Source: Periconia sp. R9002
Taxonomy: Eukaryota > Ascomycota > Dothideomycetes > Pleosporales > Periconiaceae
Reading direction: 5' to 3'
Length of the DNA stretch: 64,000 bases
NCBI GenBank assembly: GCA_023627715.1
Contig: JAMAHW010000002.1
Location: 124,001 to 188,000 of the forward strand
Within the stretch, counting starts at the first letter, position 1. Each line of letters opens with the position of its first letter. Shown here in pieces: positions 22,874 through 32,894 of this stretch. The notes under the pieces are model-generated. The model made no database searches. It was not told the DNA's origin and saw only the letters and a program-made list of their open reading frames with translations. Both the position numbers and the translations under genes were made by a program.

Positions 22874-24122
22874 TTCATGAAGTAGAGCACACTGGAACAC
22901 CTGCTATGTTCGAAACATGCGCTTAAATCGAATTCAATTATTCTCTAGATCCCAACCACTCACGTGCCACTGTTTGTAGTGTATGTGTGGCGCTAGATGG
23001 GGCGTTGATGTGGCTGAGGGTGGCTCAAGCAGGGATGACAGCGATAACGGATAAGAATTTGTGGATGGGGTTAGCTTCGACTCCACTCGACGAATGCGAT
23101 CCGTCCTCTGGCGAGTGCTTGACTCCTTCGCGTTCGTTTTTTCTTGTCTGGGGACCAATTGAGCCGATAGGGCGTATTTTTTGATCAATCGCGCGAGGGT
23201 GAGTCAAAACTTCGCAGTCGTACTTTTCTACATGGTTTTGCTAGTAGTTTGCTAGCTTTATTCCGCTTTACAACATCGTATTTGCTCAGAAAGTTCATGT
23301 TAATACAAAGGAGTCGCTGAGTTCGTAAATTTTGCAGGTGCACAATGTATGCAAAATTTGCCTATTATGTTACTAAACAGTGGAAAACTATCATGTCCAC
23401 CTTTTCCCATATCGAGTACTCGCTGATTTAGCCCGGGCTGACATCTTTCTGTGGTGTATGCACGAGCCACTGTTATGGATAAGAGTGTCATGCACTTCTC
23501 TGATGGCAGCAACGTGCCAATTGAAGCCCCCGAAGATTTATGTAACACCCCCTATTTAGGGGAGTACGAGTTTGTCATGAAACAAGATCATCGATAAAGT
23601 ACTATCGAGTACAAATCCGCGAGAATAAACGCATTGAAGAATCTCGAGTATCATAAACCCAATTGGAAATTATCAGAAAAGAGATGAAAATACAGTATCG
23701 GATTGGGTATGGGCTCGGATTTTGCCTTCCTTAACCTTGGATAATTTTGATGTTATGGAAACAATCTCACGTCCTATGAAGCATTGTCCACGTGTTCAAA
23801 GTAGCATCAAACTGGTATATAGAAGATAGTAGTATTTGGTTGAAGAAAACTAACTGCGGCTGCCTTAGCGTAGTATACTGTTCACTGCACCATGCCCACC
23901 AATCAATCGTCTTTGTAAAACCACATACAAACGAATGCCCTCATTGTATTCAACCATCAGACGCACAGTCCAACTTGTTCAGAGTATATAAGTTCCCCCT
24001 ATCTATGATTTTCATGATCGTAAACTTCAAGTACAAAATCAACCACGACTTGATTTACAACCTTCATTACGACTACTTCACCGACACATCTTCGAAAAAA
24101 TTCCAACGACAGAGAAGTTACA
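22874..24122. other. Intergenic region before the paralog array
   Basis: No gene seen. Moderately AT-rich; a TATA-like site lies near its right end. Confidence 0.45.
23985..23992 (+). promoter_or_regulatory. Candidate TATA box
   Basis: TATATAAG, 131 bp upstream of the ATG at 24123, in the right position for a core promoter of the first array gene. Seen in sequence; function inferred. Confidence 0.4.
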
Positions 24123-26138
24123 ATGGCTTCTACGAGTTCACAGCAAAATTCACAAGCCCAATTACGTTCGGTATTAGCTCCGGTCCCCGGGCTACCTGCA
24201 ATGGACGAGAGCCACTTCGAGTTCAAGGGCGATCTCAAAGATAAATGGCTCATGTTGCACATTGGCGTGTTGGAAGACACAAACGTCTCTCCCAAACAAT
24301 TCAAGCCGGTACATGGTATTATGAAAGTTAGGGACGGAGGCCAGTTTGTCAATGATCCCGTGGCCTTTATCAGCGACCACAAGGAAGTCTCGAAGGCTAT
24401 CGAGACCGCCGACCCATGTCTCACTCTAGAGGATCCTTTCTCTAGATCCAAACGCATGGACCGGATTGTTTCAATGGTCAAATACTATATCGTTCTCAAG
24501 GGTCAATCTGATCCGCGATATAGATACAAGGTCACAATCAGCGATGAGGACATGATTCACATCTATGCAGTGGCTCGAACAAAAACTTCGTCTAATAGGG
24601 CCATTCAGAACCAACCTCTGAATGACAATAGACAAAAGAAGCCGTCTCAAGAGCGTTCGAGTATCAATGCAACCAAACAAGTTCGAGACCGCTCACACCC
24701 GACCAGCCAGAAGCGAGCGAATTCACGCGGAAACAATGAGAACAATGAATCACGGAAAAAAGGCCGTGTGGGACGTGATGAAGACATTGGCCGCATTTGC
24801 GGGGAGAACTCCACTGCTTTCAGCAATGTCTTAACGCACTCGAATCTGGACGTTCAATATCAAGTTTCCCAAGAACTTTCCAAAATTGTGAGTCAAATAG
24901 GGAAACACACACTTGAGAATCTCCCGAATGTTTCGGAGGGGAAGATGTTGGAAGCACTTACCCTAGAAGATAGGGAGGACCTGCTTGTCCCGTTTCAAAT
25001 CCGCTACGGGAATAGCCATTCACGAAATGGCGAACTTCAAGAAGTGTGGATTCAGATGTGTTTTCCAGAGCATATGCAGGGACACCCGGAGGTTCGATTC
25101 ACTCTACAGAGCAATGACGGCAACTTCCAGGATTTCTTAAGTGAGGCCAACATACGTACTGCGACTTGCGATGTTGTGCTGGCTTTCCAGAACCTCTCTG
25201 CGGCGAAAAAAGTCACAACGGTTGCAAAATACTGGTTTCTAAAGACAATCCAGAAAGACAATCTGATGGCCGGTATCAATTTGTACCATGACCTCAATTT
25301 GGGCAAACACTTCATTGACGAATTGGAGAACGTTTGCTTAGAGGTCAAACGCGCGCAAGAGGAAGTGCAAAAGAAGTTGGCCAAAGCCCGCAAAGGGGTT
25401 GCCGTGGTGACAGGACGCAAAGCTTACATGGGTCCCTCTCAACCTCTCCCACCACATGGGGTATTCTCACCCGACCCAATGTTTTCTTTCGAGGAGGAGA
25501 ATCGTCGTAGAGCGGAAGCGGCAAAGCGACGCGTGGAATCGGGTTCTTCAGCCTCTGCACACCCGGTTGTCATATCTGCCTCGGACATCGAGTATATTTC
25601 TTCTCAGAATTCTACATCGACGCAGTCGTCGCAGGAACAGAGCCCAGAGCCAGAGTGGGAACAAGTAGAGCTCAATATTCCGGATGGAGGCTCTATTCTA
25701 GATTTGCCAACGGAGGAAGAACACGGAATTTCGAGTTCTCAGGAAGTCCAGACGTTCCTACCCACAGACGAAGAGAACATGGCTTCGGGCGCCACAACTA
25801 TAGCGACCGATTTCCCCGTTGCTACCCCAGACAATCAGTCCCTTGGCGCAAATCGGTCTACAAATGTGGCAGAACTGGTTGCACGCCAACTCCTACTTCG
25901 TACAAAGGAAGCTAGGAGCACGGACGACGCGAGCGTTCTCCAGAAGGATCAGAAGGAATACGATAAAGATGAATTCGATCTGAACGTCCGAGCGGTGAAT
26001 CTACGAATGCGTAGAGACCAAGTCAACCAGGAAAAGCGGAATATCCAAGATCAACAAGAGGAGCTTGATCAAGAAAAAGCACGCCTTAGTTATGAGGACC
26101 GAAAACGCTTCGACAACTACTTGGGTGACAGTACGTAA
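24123..26138 (+). CDS. Array gene 1: two-domain member of unrecognised family
   Basis: Single exon, 671 aa. First and most divergent gene of a tandem array. Two copies of the array domain can be aligned: copy 1 at about 30-150 (KWLMLHIGVLEDT ... RIVSMVKYYIVLKG) and copy 2 at about 264-395 (LENLPN ... EVWIQMCFPEH ... TTVAKYWFLKTIQ). They are separated by a basic linker (KKPSQERSS, SRKKGRVGRDE) that may be a nuclear signal. A helical Glu/Lys/Arg stretch (about 403-425), a Ser/Gln/Glu-rich region (about 475-560) and a C-terminal coiled coil (about 607-662, QVNQEKRNIQDQQEELDQEKA) follow. It lacks the KRRR tail of its relatives. The family link rests on block order and the hydrophobic KYYIVLKG/KYWFLKTI motif, so it is less certain than for the inner genes. 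Function unknown. Confidence 0.75.
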   Translation: MASTSSQQNSQAQLRSVLAPVPGLPAMDESHFEFKGDLKDKWLMLHIGVLEDTNVSPKQFKPVHGIMKVRDGGQFVNDPVAFISDHKEVSKAIETADPCLTLEDPFSRSKRMDRIVSMVKYYIVLKGQSDPRYRYKVTISDEDMIHIYAVARTKTSSNRAIQNQPLNDNRQKKPSQERSSINATKQVRDRSHPTSQKRANSRGNNENNESRKKGRVGRDEDIGRICGENSTAFSNVLTHSNLDVQYQVSQELSKIVSQIGKHTLENLPNVSEGKMLEALTLEDREDLLVPFQIRYGNSHSRNGELQEVWIQMCFPEHMQGHPEVRFTLQSNDGNFQDFLSEANIRTATCDVVLAFQNLSAAKKVTTVAKYWFLKTIQKDNLMAGINLYHDLNLGKHFIDELENVCLEVKRAQEEVQKKLAKARKGVAVVTGRKAYMGPSQPLPPHGVFSPDPMFSFEEENRRRAEAAKRRVESGSSASAHPVVISASDIEYISSQNSTSTQSSQEQSPEPEWEQVELNIPDGGSILDLPTEEEHGISSSQEVQTFLPTDEENMASGATTIATDFPVATPDNQSLGANRSTNVAELVARQLLLRTKEARSTDDASVLQKDQKEYDKDEFDLNVRAVNLRMRRDQVNQEKRNIQDQQEELDQEKARLSYEDRKRFDNYLGDST

Positions 26139-27330
26139 AGGCTTACAGGATGGAACCGGAGTCGGAGTAATAGTTGGGATGAGAATGCCGACCCGTTGAA
26201 TACCTCGATGTTCCTAGAGTTGTTCCTGATTTCTTTCTTTCATTGTTGTATTTCTAGGACTCCGAGAGTGGGAAGGAATTGAGTGGCCGATCGATAGTAG
26301 GGTAGTAGCACTGGATCTCTGCTCGTTTGCGGACGGATCTGGAGCAAGCACCCAAGCGTCTAGATTACGGCGGAATCATAGCCTTACACCACTAGGAGAC
26401 ATAATGTATTAATTCAGAACAAAATATTTTTGCCAAATTTCTTTGTGAGACTCCTCAGTTGACACTTTTTCATGACTCGTGCCCCATATCAAAGTAATGA
26501 TCATTTGCCACTGAGAAATCACAAAGCTCCCCTCTCAATTTCGGTACCTTTCTTCGATCTCTGTGGGTAAGAATGTCCATTCGTTTCACAATTTTCTTTA
26601 CATTGATCAATCCTGTGTGCTGTTCTCTCCAATCATGGCTGTCAACGGTCAGGATGCAATTTATTTTTACATCACTTGAGTACAAGGGGAAATCAGAATT
26701 GGAGAGGGACCTAATGAGAAAGGTCACATCAATGATGGATAGTATTGTTCGAAAAGATTACACAAAATTATCCCTCAGACAGTCATATGCTGGAAGTAAT
26801 TGAAAGAAAGCGGTGAGAGAACTTGAAGTTACACTAGCTGATTGACGATAGTTGTTTGACGCCACCCATTCCCGCATTATATACGATGTCAGTGTACAAC
26901 GTACAGAATTACTTGAATACATTAGTCTGTATTTAGACTAGTAAAGGTCGAACTACTATTATATCTTGACCATTGGAGTGACACATCAGATCAAGTGTTC
27001 ACCGCCTGCCTCAAAATTTGAATTGTGTTTACCATCAGAGCAATTTTCAAGGCTTGACTAGTGTAATCCCAACATTGTCCGCGTCCCTGCCTCCCGTGTC
27101 TGTTTGTTTACAATTGCAGGTTTAGGCACCTACCGTGGGCCGCGTCGCGTCGCTGTGCGTAAACAAGACAAAACACGCAGTTGCCTAAGACCAAAAGTTT
27201 TTTCGGCGCATCTTGTACTTCCACCACCTCCTCCACACCTAACTCTCACCTCCCACCTCTGAATTGGTACAATCCAGGTAAGCTTCCCACGGCCTAATAT
27301 TGAAAGTGCGAGACATCAATCTTATTGAAA
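26139..27330. other. Intergenic, array genes 1-2
   Basis: No coding remnant recognised. A pyrimidine-rich leader (CCACCTCCTCCACACC) precedes gene 2 at about 27215..27270. Confidence 0.4.
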
Positions 27331-28532
27331 ATGACAGGCATATCCAGTATGGCTACTGAAGACTCCATCCGTGTCAACACCCCGAGGATTTCTCATCCTC
27401 AAGTGATGACCAACACAGATGTTGTGGACACTGTAGAGAAACATGGCTCTACAAACCCCCAACTTGAAGTGATACGTCGAGCATGCGGCGATAAGGCCTA
27501 CCTCCTCGAAAAGCTTCCTTACGAGAAGATCACGTTCGAGCACCACGAAGACGATGTGACCCTCACTGGCAAGAGTACTCCAGTCGTTCCTATCAAGTTT
27601 CACATAGCCACCGACTACACTCACGAGGCCAACCACAACGTCATTATTTGGGCGTATTTGTTCGAAAACACCGAGACTGACCCTACACCCCGTGTCGGAT
27701 ACTTTGGGCTTGACAGTAATAACGAGGTCATACAATATGACAACCAGACTCTTCTACAGAGTGCCATTCTCACCGAAATCTTTCCTGTCAAGTGCCCAGC
27801 GGCTATGGTTCCAGCATTGGTTAAATTCTACTTCTACAAATTGGGAGTCAATTTACCAGCTTTGCCAACCTTCAACAAGGAAAACACTGATAACATCATT
27901 CGGGCCTGCGGCAGATTTGAAAAACCTATCCAAAATAGTCGCAGAGCTACTCGATCGGAGCGTGCTTCCAACGAAGCATTGATGTCGCCGCCTACCTTCA
28001 CTCGTGACTTGTCGCCTGCAATTTCCTCCCCAATCAACAATCATTATGCGATGTCGCAGACGATGTCCCCAGGATTGGCCACCCAAGGTGATTACCCGGG
28101 ACCCAGCTATATCAACTGGTCTCAAGTAGGTTCTATTCATCATGCTGCTCATGACTCTGACTAACGTGTCGATAGACCTCCCCATATGGCAATTCCTCCA
28201 CCTTCCTCACACAGATCTCGCTAATCTTGGATCGAGAGAGTCTCTATGAAGAACGCCTTGAAGGAGTTACAGCAGCAAAGAAAGAACAAGAGCAGCAAGT
28301 CATTATTCTTAAGACGAAGGCAAAGGAAGCAGCGGCAGATCTCAAACATGCAGAAGCACAGCACCAAATGTTGAGGTCTCGGGAAGACTCGTTGGTGCAA
28401 GACCTTGAAGCAGTCATAACTGCGAGGAAGGCAATTCTTGAGAACGCCGACCGCCAAAGCAAGATGCTACTCGAGCTGGGAATGAAAATCGGCCGTGAGG
28501 AGAACGAGCGAAAACGCAAGAGATGTTCTTAA
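27331..28532 (+). CDS. Array gene 2: domain plus coiled coil, unrecognised family
   Basis: Two exons: 27331..28125 and 28176..28532, with a 50-nt phase-0 intron (GTAGGT...GATAG), 383 aa. Domain at about 43-200: LLEKLPYEKITFE (58-70), VIIWAYLF (104-111) and MVPALVKFYFYKLGVNLP (159-176). Exon 2 encodes a long coiled coil (about 285-370, ERLEGVTAAKKEQEQQ onward) ending in a basic tail ERKRKRCS. Without the splice the first exon would end at a stop soon after the domain and lose the coil, so the coil's presence in neighbours supports the intron. The MMxIG block is degenerate here (IKFHIATD). Function unknown; nuclear localisation is inferred from the basic end. Confidence 0.78.
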
Positions 28533-29146
28533 AGCTTGAGATCACGGTATCGATACGACCAAAATCTTGGACAAAGGAAGTTTGGGGAAGTTAGGCATGC
28601 GAGTTCTATACGAACGTAATGGGTGGTAGTGGTTGACATTGTTGGCGGCAAGCTTGAATCATAATTGGGCAACACGGTTGCAGAAGTAGATTGGGGCTTT
28701 CAATGCTTCAATTCAGTGATTTCACATTGCTTTTGAAAGTGCCATTGATTTAATACTGAACTCCGGTGATACTACATTTTGTTATGATGACTTACTCCGT
28801 ACGGCTCGCCCAGTTACAGCCCACGGTTGTGTCGACGCACCTGCCTAAGTGCTAGCGCGATAATTTGTTTATATCGTGACTAATGGTCTGTGCTACGTGT
28901 GAGTGTTTGCCTTCCAGTCACCTACTGCACCTCCTTGCTCTGACAACTCTCACCTGGTCTTCTTTACACTTTCTATACCTGGTTTTCCTCCACTTGTGCC
29001 TGCTTGGTACTGCCATTTTCTATCTGAAGTATTTCTGATCAACACTAGACGGTGTGTTGGCGAGCAATCGTGAGAACCTTGGACCAAGCCTACGTTTACT
29101 GATTATCTTGGCCAGCGTGCGACTTGCGTGCTTCTAAACGCCATCC
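28533..29146. other. Intergenic, array genes 2-3
   Basis: No gene seen. C/T-rich leader before gene 3 (about 28917..29000). Confidence 0.4.
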
Positions 29147-30430
29147 ATGGAGCCGCCTCATTCATCGGATACCAGCAATGGGTTTGCCTCTTCAGAAATC
29201 ATTCGAATTGCAGCCAATCAAGCGAACATTTCTGATATACTTATAGAGAAGCTTGGAATGGAAAAAACGGACCTCATAAATGCCTTGCCATTCCAACGGG
29301 CCTCTCTCTCTGATTTCAGGGATATTGCGGCCGATGCAAAACGCGAAGACAAGAAGGAATATACGAAAATCATGGAAACAAATGGGAAAAAACTTAAGAT
29401 GTGGATCGGGGAGTTTCGCGACCGGAGGGCTTCAAAACAACTGTACGCTGTTCTACTCAAACCTGGCAAACCCGTATTTCCGTCTGTCAAGTATCTTACG
29501 GTCAATGACCGAGACCAGCCCAAGTTCGTCAAGTGGGAAGAGATTCAAAGTTTCGTCACCGTGAAGGAAGAATTCGCATTCGCCTGTCACTCTGGATCGA
29601 CTCCGAAGAATTCGAATATCAACGGCCCCGCCCTTTCCGCACTAGTGAAATTTTACTTCTTCAAAGCTGGTGCCACTATTCCGTACGATATGGACCTGAA
29701 GAAGCCAGACTATAAGTTTCAACTTCAATTTGTGGCTGAACGGTTTGCCGAGTGGTCCCGTTCCTCTGGACTGTGTACTCAACAAAACATCAGCGAACAA
29801 GCTCCACTGGCGCCTCCAATGGTCGCAGCACCTCCACCACCCACGACACATTCATCAGTCACGCCGTCTCAACCGGGCGTTTTACGTCTATCAATGTTCA
29901 AACGTCCCAGAAGCATCGTGGAGTTTCCTTCTTCAGCTTCGCAGCCCTTGCCACAACGAAAGGGTCAGGACTTAAACTGCGCTCAGAACGTCACTTCCAC
30001 TAACCAAAATACCGAAGTGATCCGAATTATGGAGGAATATAATACAAAATTTCAAAACTGGGAGAACTTGGCCAGGAATTGCGAGGATGGGGAACGTGCT
30101 AACGACATTCAAATCAAGAAAATCAAGCAAGAAATGGGTAGGATAGTGGAGGAGAAAGCCAAACAGCAAGATGAGCTTGACCGTATCCAGAAACGATTGA
30201 AGGAACTGGAGGATGAGCTGACGAAAAAAGAAAGCGAGGTCGAGGAGGTTGAGAAAGGCAAGGAAGGTCTCCGCGCTCAGCTACTTGACATCAAGAAACA
30301 GCGTAGCTCGGCTCGTGATTCCATGCCGCTCATGATGCAGACGTTCTTTGACAACATCTACAGCACGGGAAAGAAAGATCAAGAGGAAGATCAAGACGAC
30401 GAGCCCTTGATGAAACGTCGTCGGATCTAA
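29147..30430 (+). CDS. Array gene 3: prototype member, domain plus coiled coil plus KRRRI tail
   Basis: Single exon, 427 aa; the cleanest example of the family. Domain at about 28-202: DLINALPF (42-49), LKMWIGEF (83-90), LYAVLLK (99-105), FPSVKYLTV (111-119), EEFAFA (141-146), LSALVKFYFFKAGATIPYDM (163-182). A Pro/Ser/Thr-rich linker (about 205-270) leads to a strong coiled coil (about 318-385), then DSMPLMMQTFFDN (391-403), an acidic run (QEEDQDDE) and the basic end PLMKRRRI. No signal peptide or membrane segment. I do not recognise the family. The layout suggests a self-associating nuclear protein (inference). Confidence 0.85.
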   Translation: MEPPHSSDTSNGFASSEIIRIAANQANISDILIEKLGMEKTDLINALPFQRASLSDFRDIAADAKREDKKEYTKIMETNGKKLKMWIGEFRDRRASKQLYAVLLKPGKPVFPSVKYLTVNDRDQPKFVKWEEIQSFVTVKEEFAFACHSGSTPKNSNINGPALSALVKFYFFKAGATIPYDMDLKKPDYKFQLQFVAERFAEWSRSSGLCTQQNISEQAPLAPPMVAAPPPPTTHSSVTPSQPGVLRLSMFKRPRSIVEFPSSASQPLPQRKGQDLNCAQNVTSTNQNTEVIRIMEEYNTKFQNWENLARNCEDGERANDIQIKKIKQEMGRIVEEKAKQQDELDRIQKRLKELEDELTKKESEVEEVEKGKEGLRAQLLDIKKQRSSARDSMPLMMQTFFDNIYSTGKKDQEEDQDDEPLMKRRRI

Positions 30431-30974
30431 ATGTACATGGCTTGCCGGCTCTGTTGGTCAGTTGGAAGGAAAGCAATAGTTGGGATCACACCGAAGGACT
30501 ATAGAAGCTGGGGTTTTTGCGGTATATCGCATTGTAATGTCTAATAAGAGGAGAAAAGGGTATCGAATAGCGACTGTAACTTATTTGGGGGGTGCTTGGT
30601 ATGAGAATGCGCGTGGTGGGCAGTTGGAGTGGTACTTGTTGGACAAAAGGCGTGGAGCAGAGAAGATGGTCCTCGAAATCAAAACTACCATTGCATGTCA
30701 GAGCCACCGTTCATTGAATTCCAATTCGGGATCGCGAGAATCCATGTTCGTCAAATTGAGCTTATCTTCTATTCCTTTAACCCGCCTGTCTTCTCGTAGG
30801 GAGGAGTTCTGGACGGCGACAACCCGCTCCTTCCCAAAGCGCCGCCTTATGACTAATCCGCGCAAGCTGCTTGGTCAACTCGGCCACTCCCATTCCGCCA
30901 CTCTCCCCTCCTCCACGCGTCCTGCCCCAATTCGACAAAGTCTGTGCGCTCTGGAGCCTCTTTAGGACCCAAAG
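30431..30974. other. Intergenic, array genes 3-4
   Basis: No supported gene; an open frame through it has no family resemblance and no ATG at its outer end. Confidence 0.4.
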
Positions 30975-32262
30975 ATGACAGGCTCGTGGAATCCTGTAAA
31001 TGAACCAAATGCCCAGCCTGCGGATGTCCCGCCTGTGGGTCGTGGACGGGTCTTTCCTGGACCATGGACGAGCGAAGGTAAGAAACCGTAAAACAAACTG
31101 ACAACAAATGTATAACTGACACCGCTGACAAGTTACTTCTGTATTAGGCAATGCAACGAGTCGCCAAGGAGCAGGTACTGTCTGCCGCCAGGTCGACAAT
31201 GTCAGCACGGCAAGCATACACGTCAACACACGCAAGGAAGAGGATCAGATCAATACAAATGGCACTGCCTCGGAAACAATTGTTCCAGCTAAATCGGTTG
31301 ATACTGAGAAGGAACTGATTAAAGATCTCCCAGATTCCGATCAGAGTCTTATAAATGCCCTTCCCTTCCATCTTGTCGAGTTCCATGATTGTAACACTGA
31401 CATCGAAACTCCCAATGGGCAATTCAAGTCAATCGTTAGCAAGAAGGATGGGAAATGCTTCATGATGAAAGTTGGAAGTTATACCGAAAACGGCCACGAG
31501 ATTCGTGTATACGCTATTCTCGTGAAGACCAAACTGGGCAGGGATCTGCCGCTGATTCAATACATGGCTAAAGACTCTGATGGATTCTACGAAGAAGTCA
31601 CCGCCACTCAAGTTAGTCAAAACATATCATCGATCCGCCGGGAATTTCTTGGGAACAAGGGAATGGAGTTATCTGCCTTGATCAAATTTTACTTTTTAAG
31701 GAAAGGCATTGACGTTTCATACCAGATCGATAGTGGCAGGGGCCAGTTCCAACGTGACCTTCTTAGGGCTGTCAAGAAGCGTGCCAAGATTACTGAGGCC
31801 AACAACGATCGAGTTCAGACGTCATTTGTTGACCCCACCTCCGGCCATTCCAGCGCGACTCCGGCGGCTGCATCATCTTCTCAACAACCAATTCCTAGCT
31901 CGGGTGGAATGGGGTTTGTCGCGAAGAAATGGGGGATGATTCAGAAGGGTCGCAACGACACAACCAATACAAGAGACTCAATTCAGGAAGTGCTTGAGAA
32001 AGTCAGGGAGGAAAAGGAAAGAGCTAGGAACGCAATGGAGGATGCAGAAAAAACTTTGGAGGATTGCTATTTCAGGATTAATAAACTGAAGGAAGACTAC
32101 AGAGCCCTTGGTGAGAAAGATGCCAAAGACGAAAAAGACCAGCGGTCGCTGGTTGCTTCCCTCCCAGAAGACGAGCAAGACGCTTTCTGGCTTTTGGTAG
32201 AAAGCGCAAGGGATTCGAAGGACGAGGATGATCAGCCGTTGGTTAAAAGACGCAGGATCTGA
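30975..32262 (+). CDS. Array gene 4: domain plus coiled coil plus KRRRI tail
   Basis: Two exons: 30975..31077 and 31148..32262, with a 70-nt phase-1 intron (GTAAGA...TATTAG), 405 aa. Exon 1 gives a Pro/Gly-rich N-terminus (MTGSWNPVNEPNAQPADVPP). Domain at about 88-247: LINALPFHLVEFHDC (102-116), CFMMKVGSYTENG (138-150), RVYAILVK, DLPLIQYMAKD, LSALIKFYFLRKGIDVSYQI (209-228). Linker rich in Ser/Ala/Gln, then coiled coil (about 310-367), ASLPEDEQDAF, acidic DSKDEDDQ and end PLVKRRRI. The tail is nearly the same as in gene 3. The internal ATG at 31462 would cut the domain in half, so the spliced start is preferred. Function unknown. Confidence 0.82.
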
Positions 32263-32894
32263 GTGAGACCCAGTTTGTCTTCTTGAGCCAGCTAGTGGGT
32301 GATCTGAAAGTTCTAATCTGAGGGAGACTTCGCGTGAGGAGCTGTTGGCCACGGTACGGATACATGAAAAGGGACTAGTCTAAGGTTGTAGAATACGGTA
32401 AAGATATGGTGGACGAGGTGGTTTCCACGGGGAATTTGCTTCACAGGTTTCAATGGAGGTTTTCTGTTATAGGTAGAAAGTTCAAAAATCACTTTCGAGA
32501 GCTGCATTGTCACCCCTATTATCCATTCGTGCAGTATAAATTATTCAGATTTGCTGGTGAGCCAATTTGGTCTGTTGACGTCGCTCCTTCCTAGTCGGCG
32601 AGCGGCTTGTGTAACCCGCGCCAAGACTGACTTGGGTAGGTGACTTTACCTCGCTCACTCTCACCACACCTACTCGTCTACTTCCTCTTCACTTGACCTC
32701 GCTCTTGTCCGCTCTCATACTTTCAGCTCCTCCTGCTTTCACTGAAGTTCCCGGAGGGCTTTTAGTCGCTCTACTTGGGATTTGCTCACGGAAGGACCAG
32801 CAAATCATCCCGAGGGCTGCATTGGCAAGGTTCGTTTTGATGACCAACTCCAAACGTGGCGCGCACTGATCAGTATTTTTACATGATAGGAACC
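32263..32894. other. Intergenic, array genes 4-5
   Basis: No gene seen; C/T-rich leader at about 32640..32760. Confidence 0.4.

Noticed and set aside
23792..24244. 150-codon open frame overlapping the start of array gene 1
   Set aside because: Different frame from the array gene, and the domain similarity lies only in the frame starting at 24123.
30480..30965. 161-codon open frame upstream of array gene 4
   Set aside because: No ATG at its outer end, no family resemblance; the spliced start at 30975 explains the gene.
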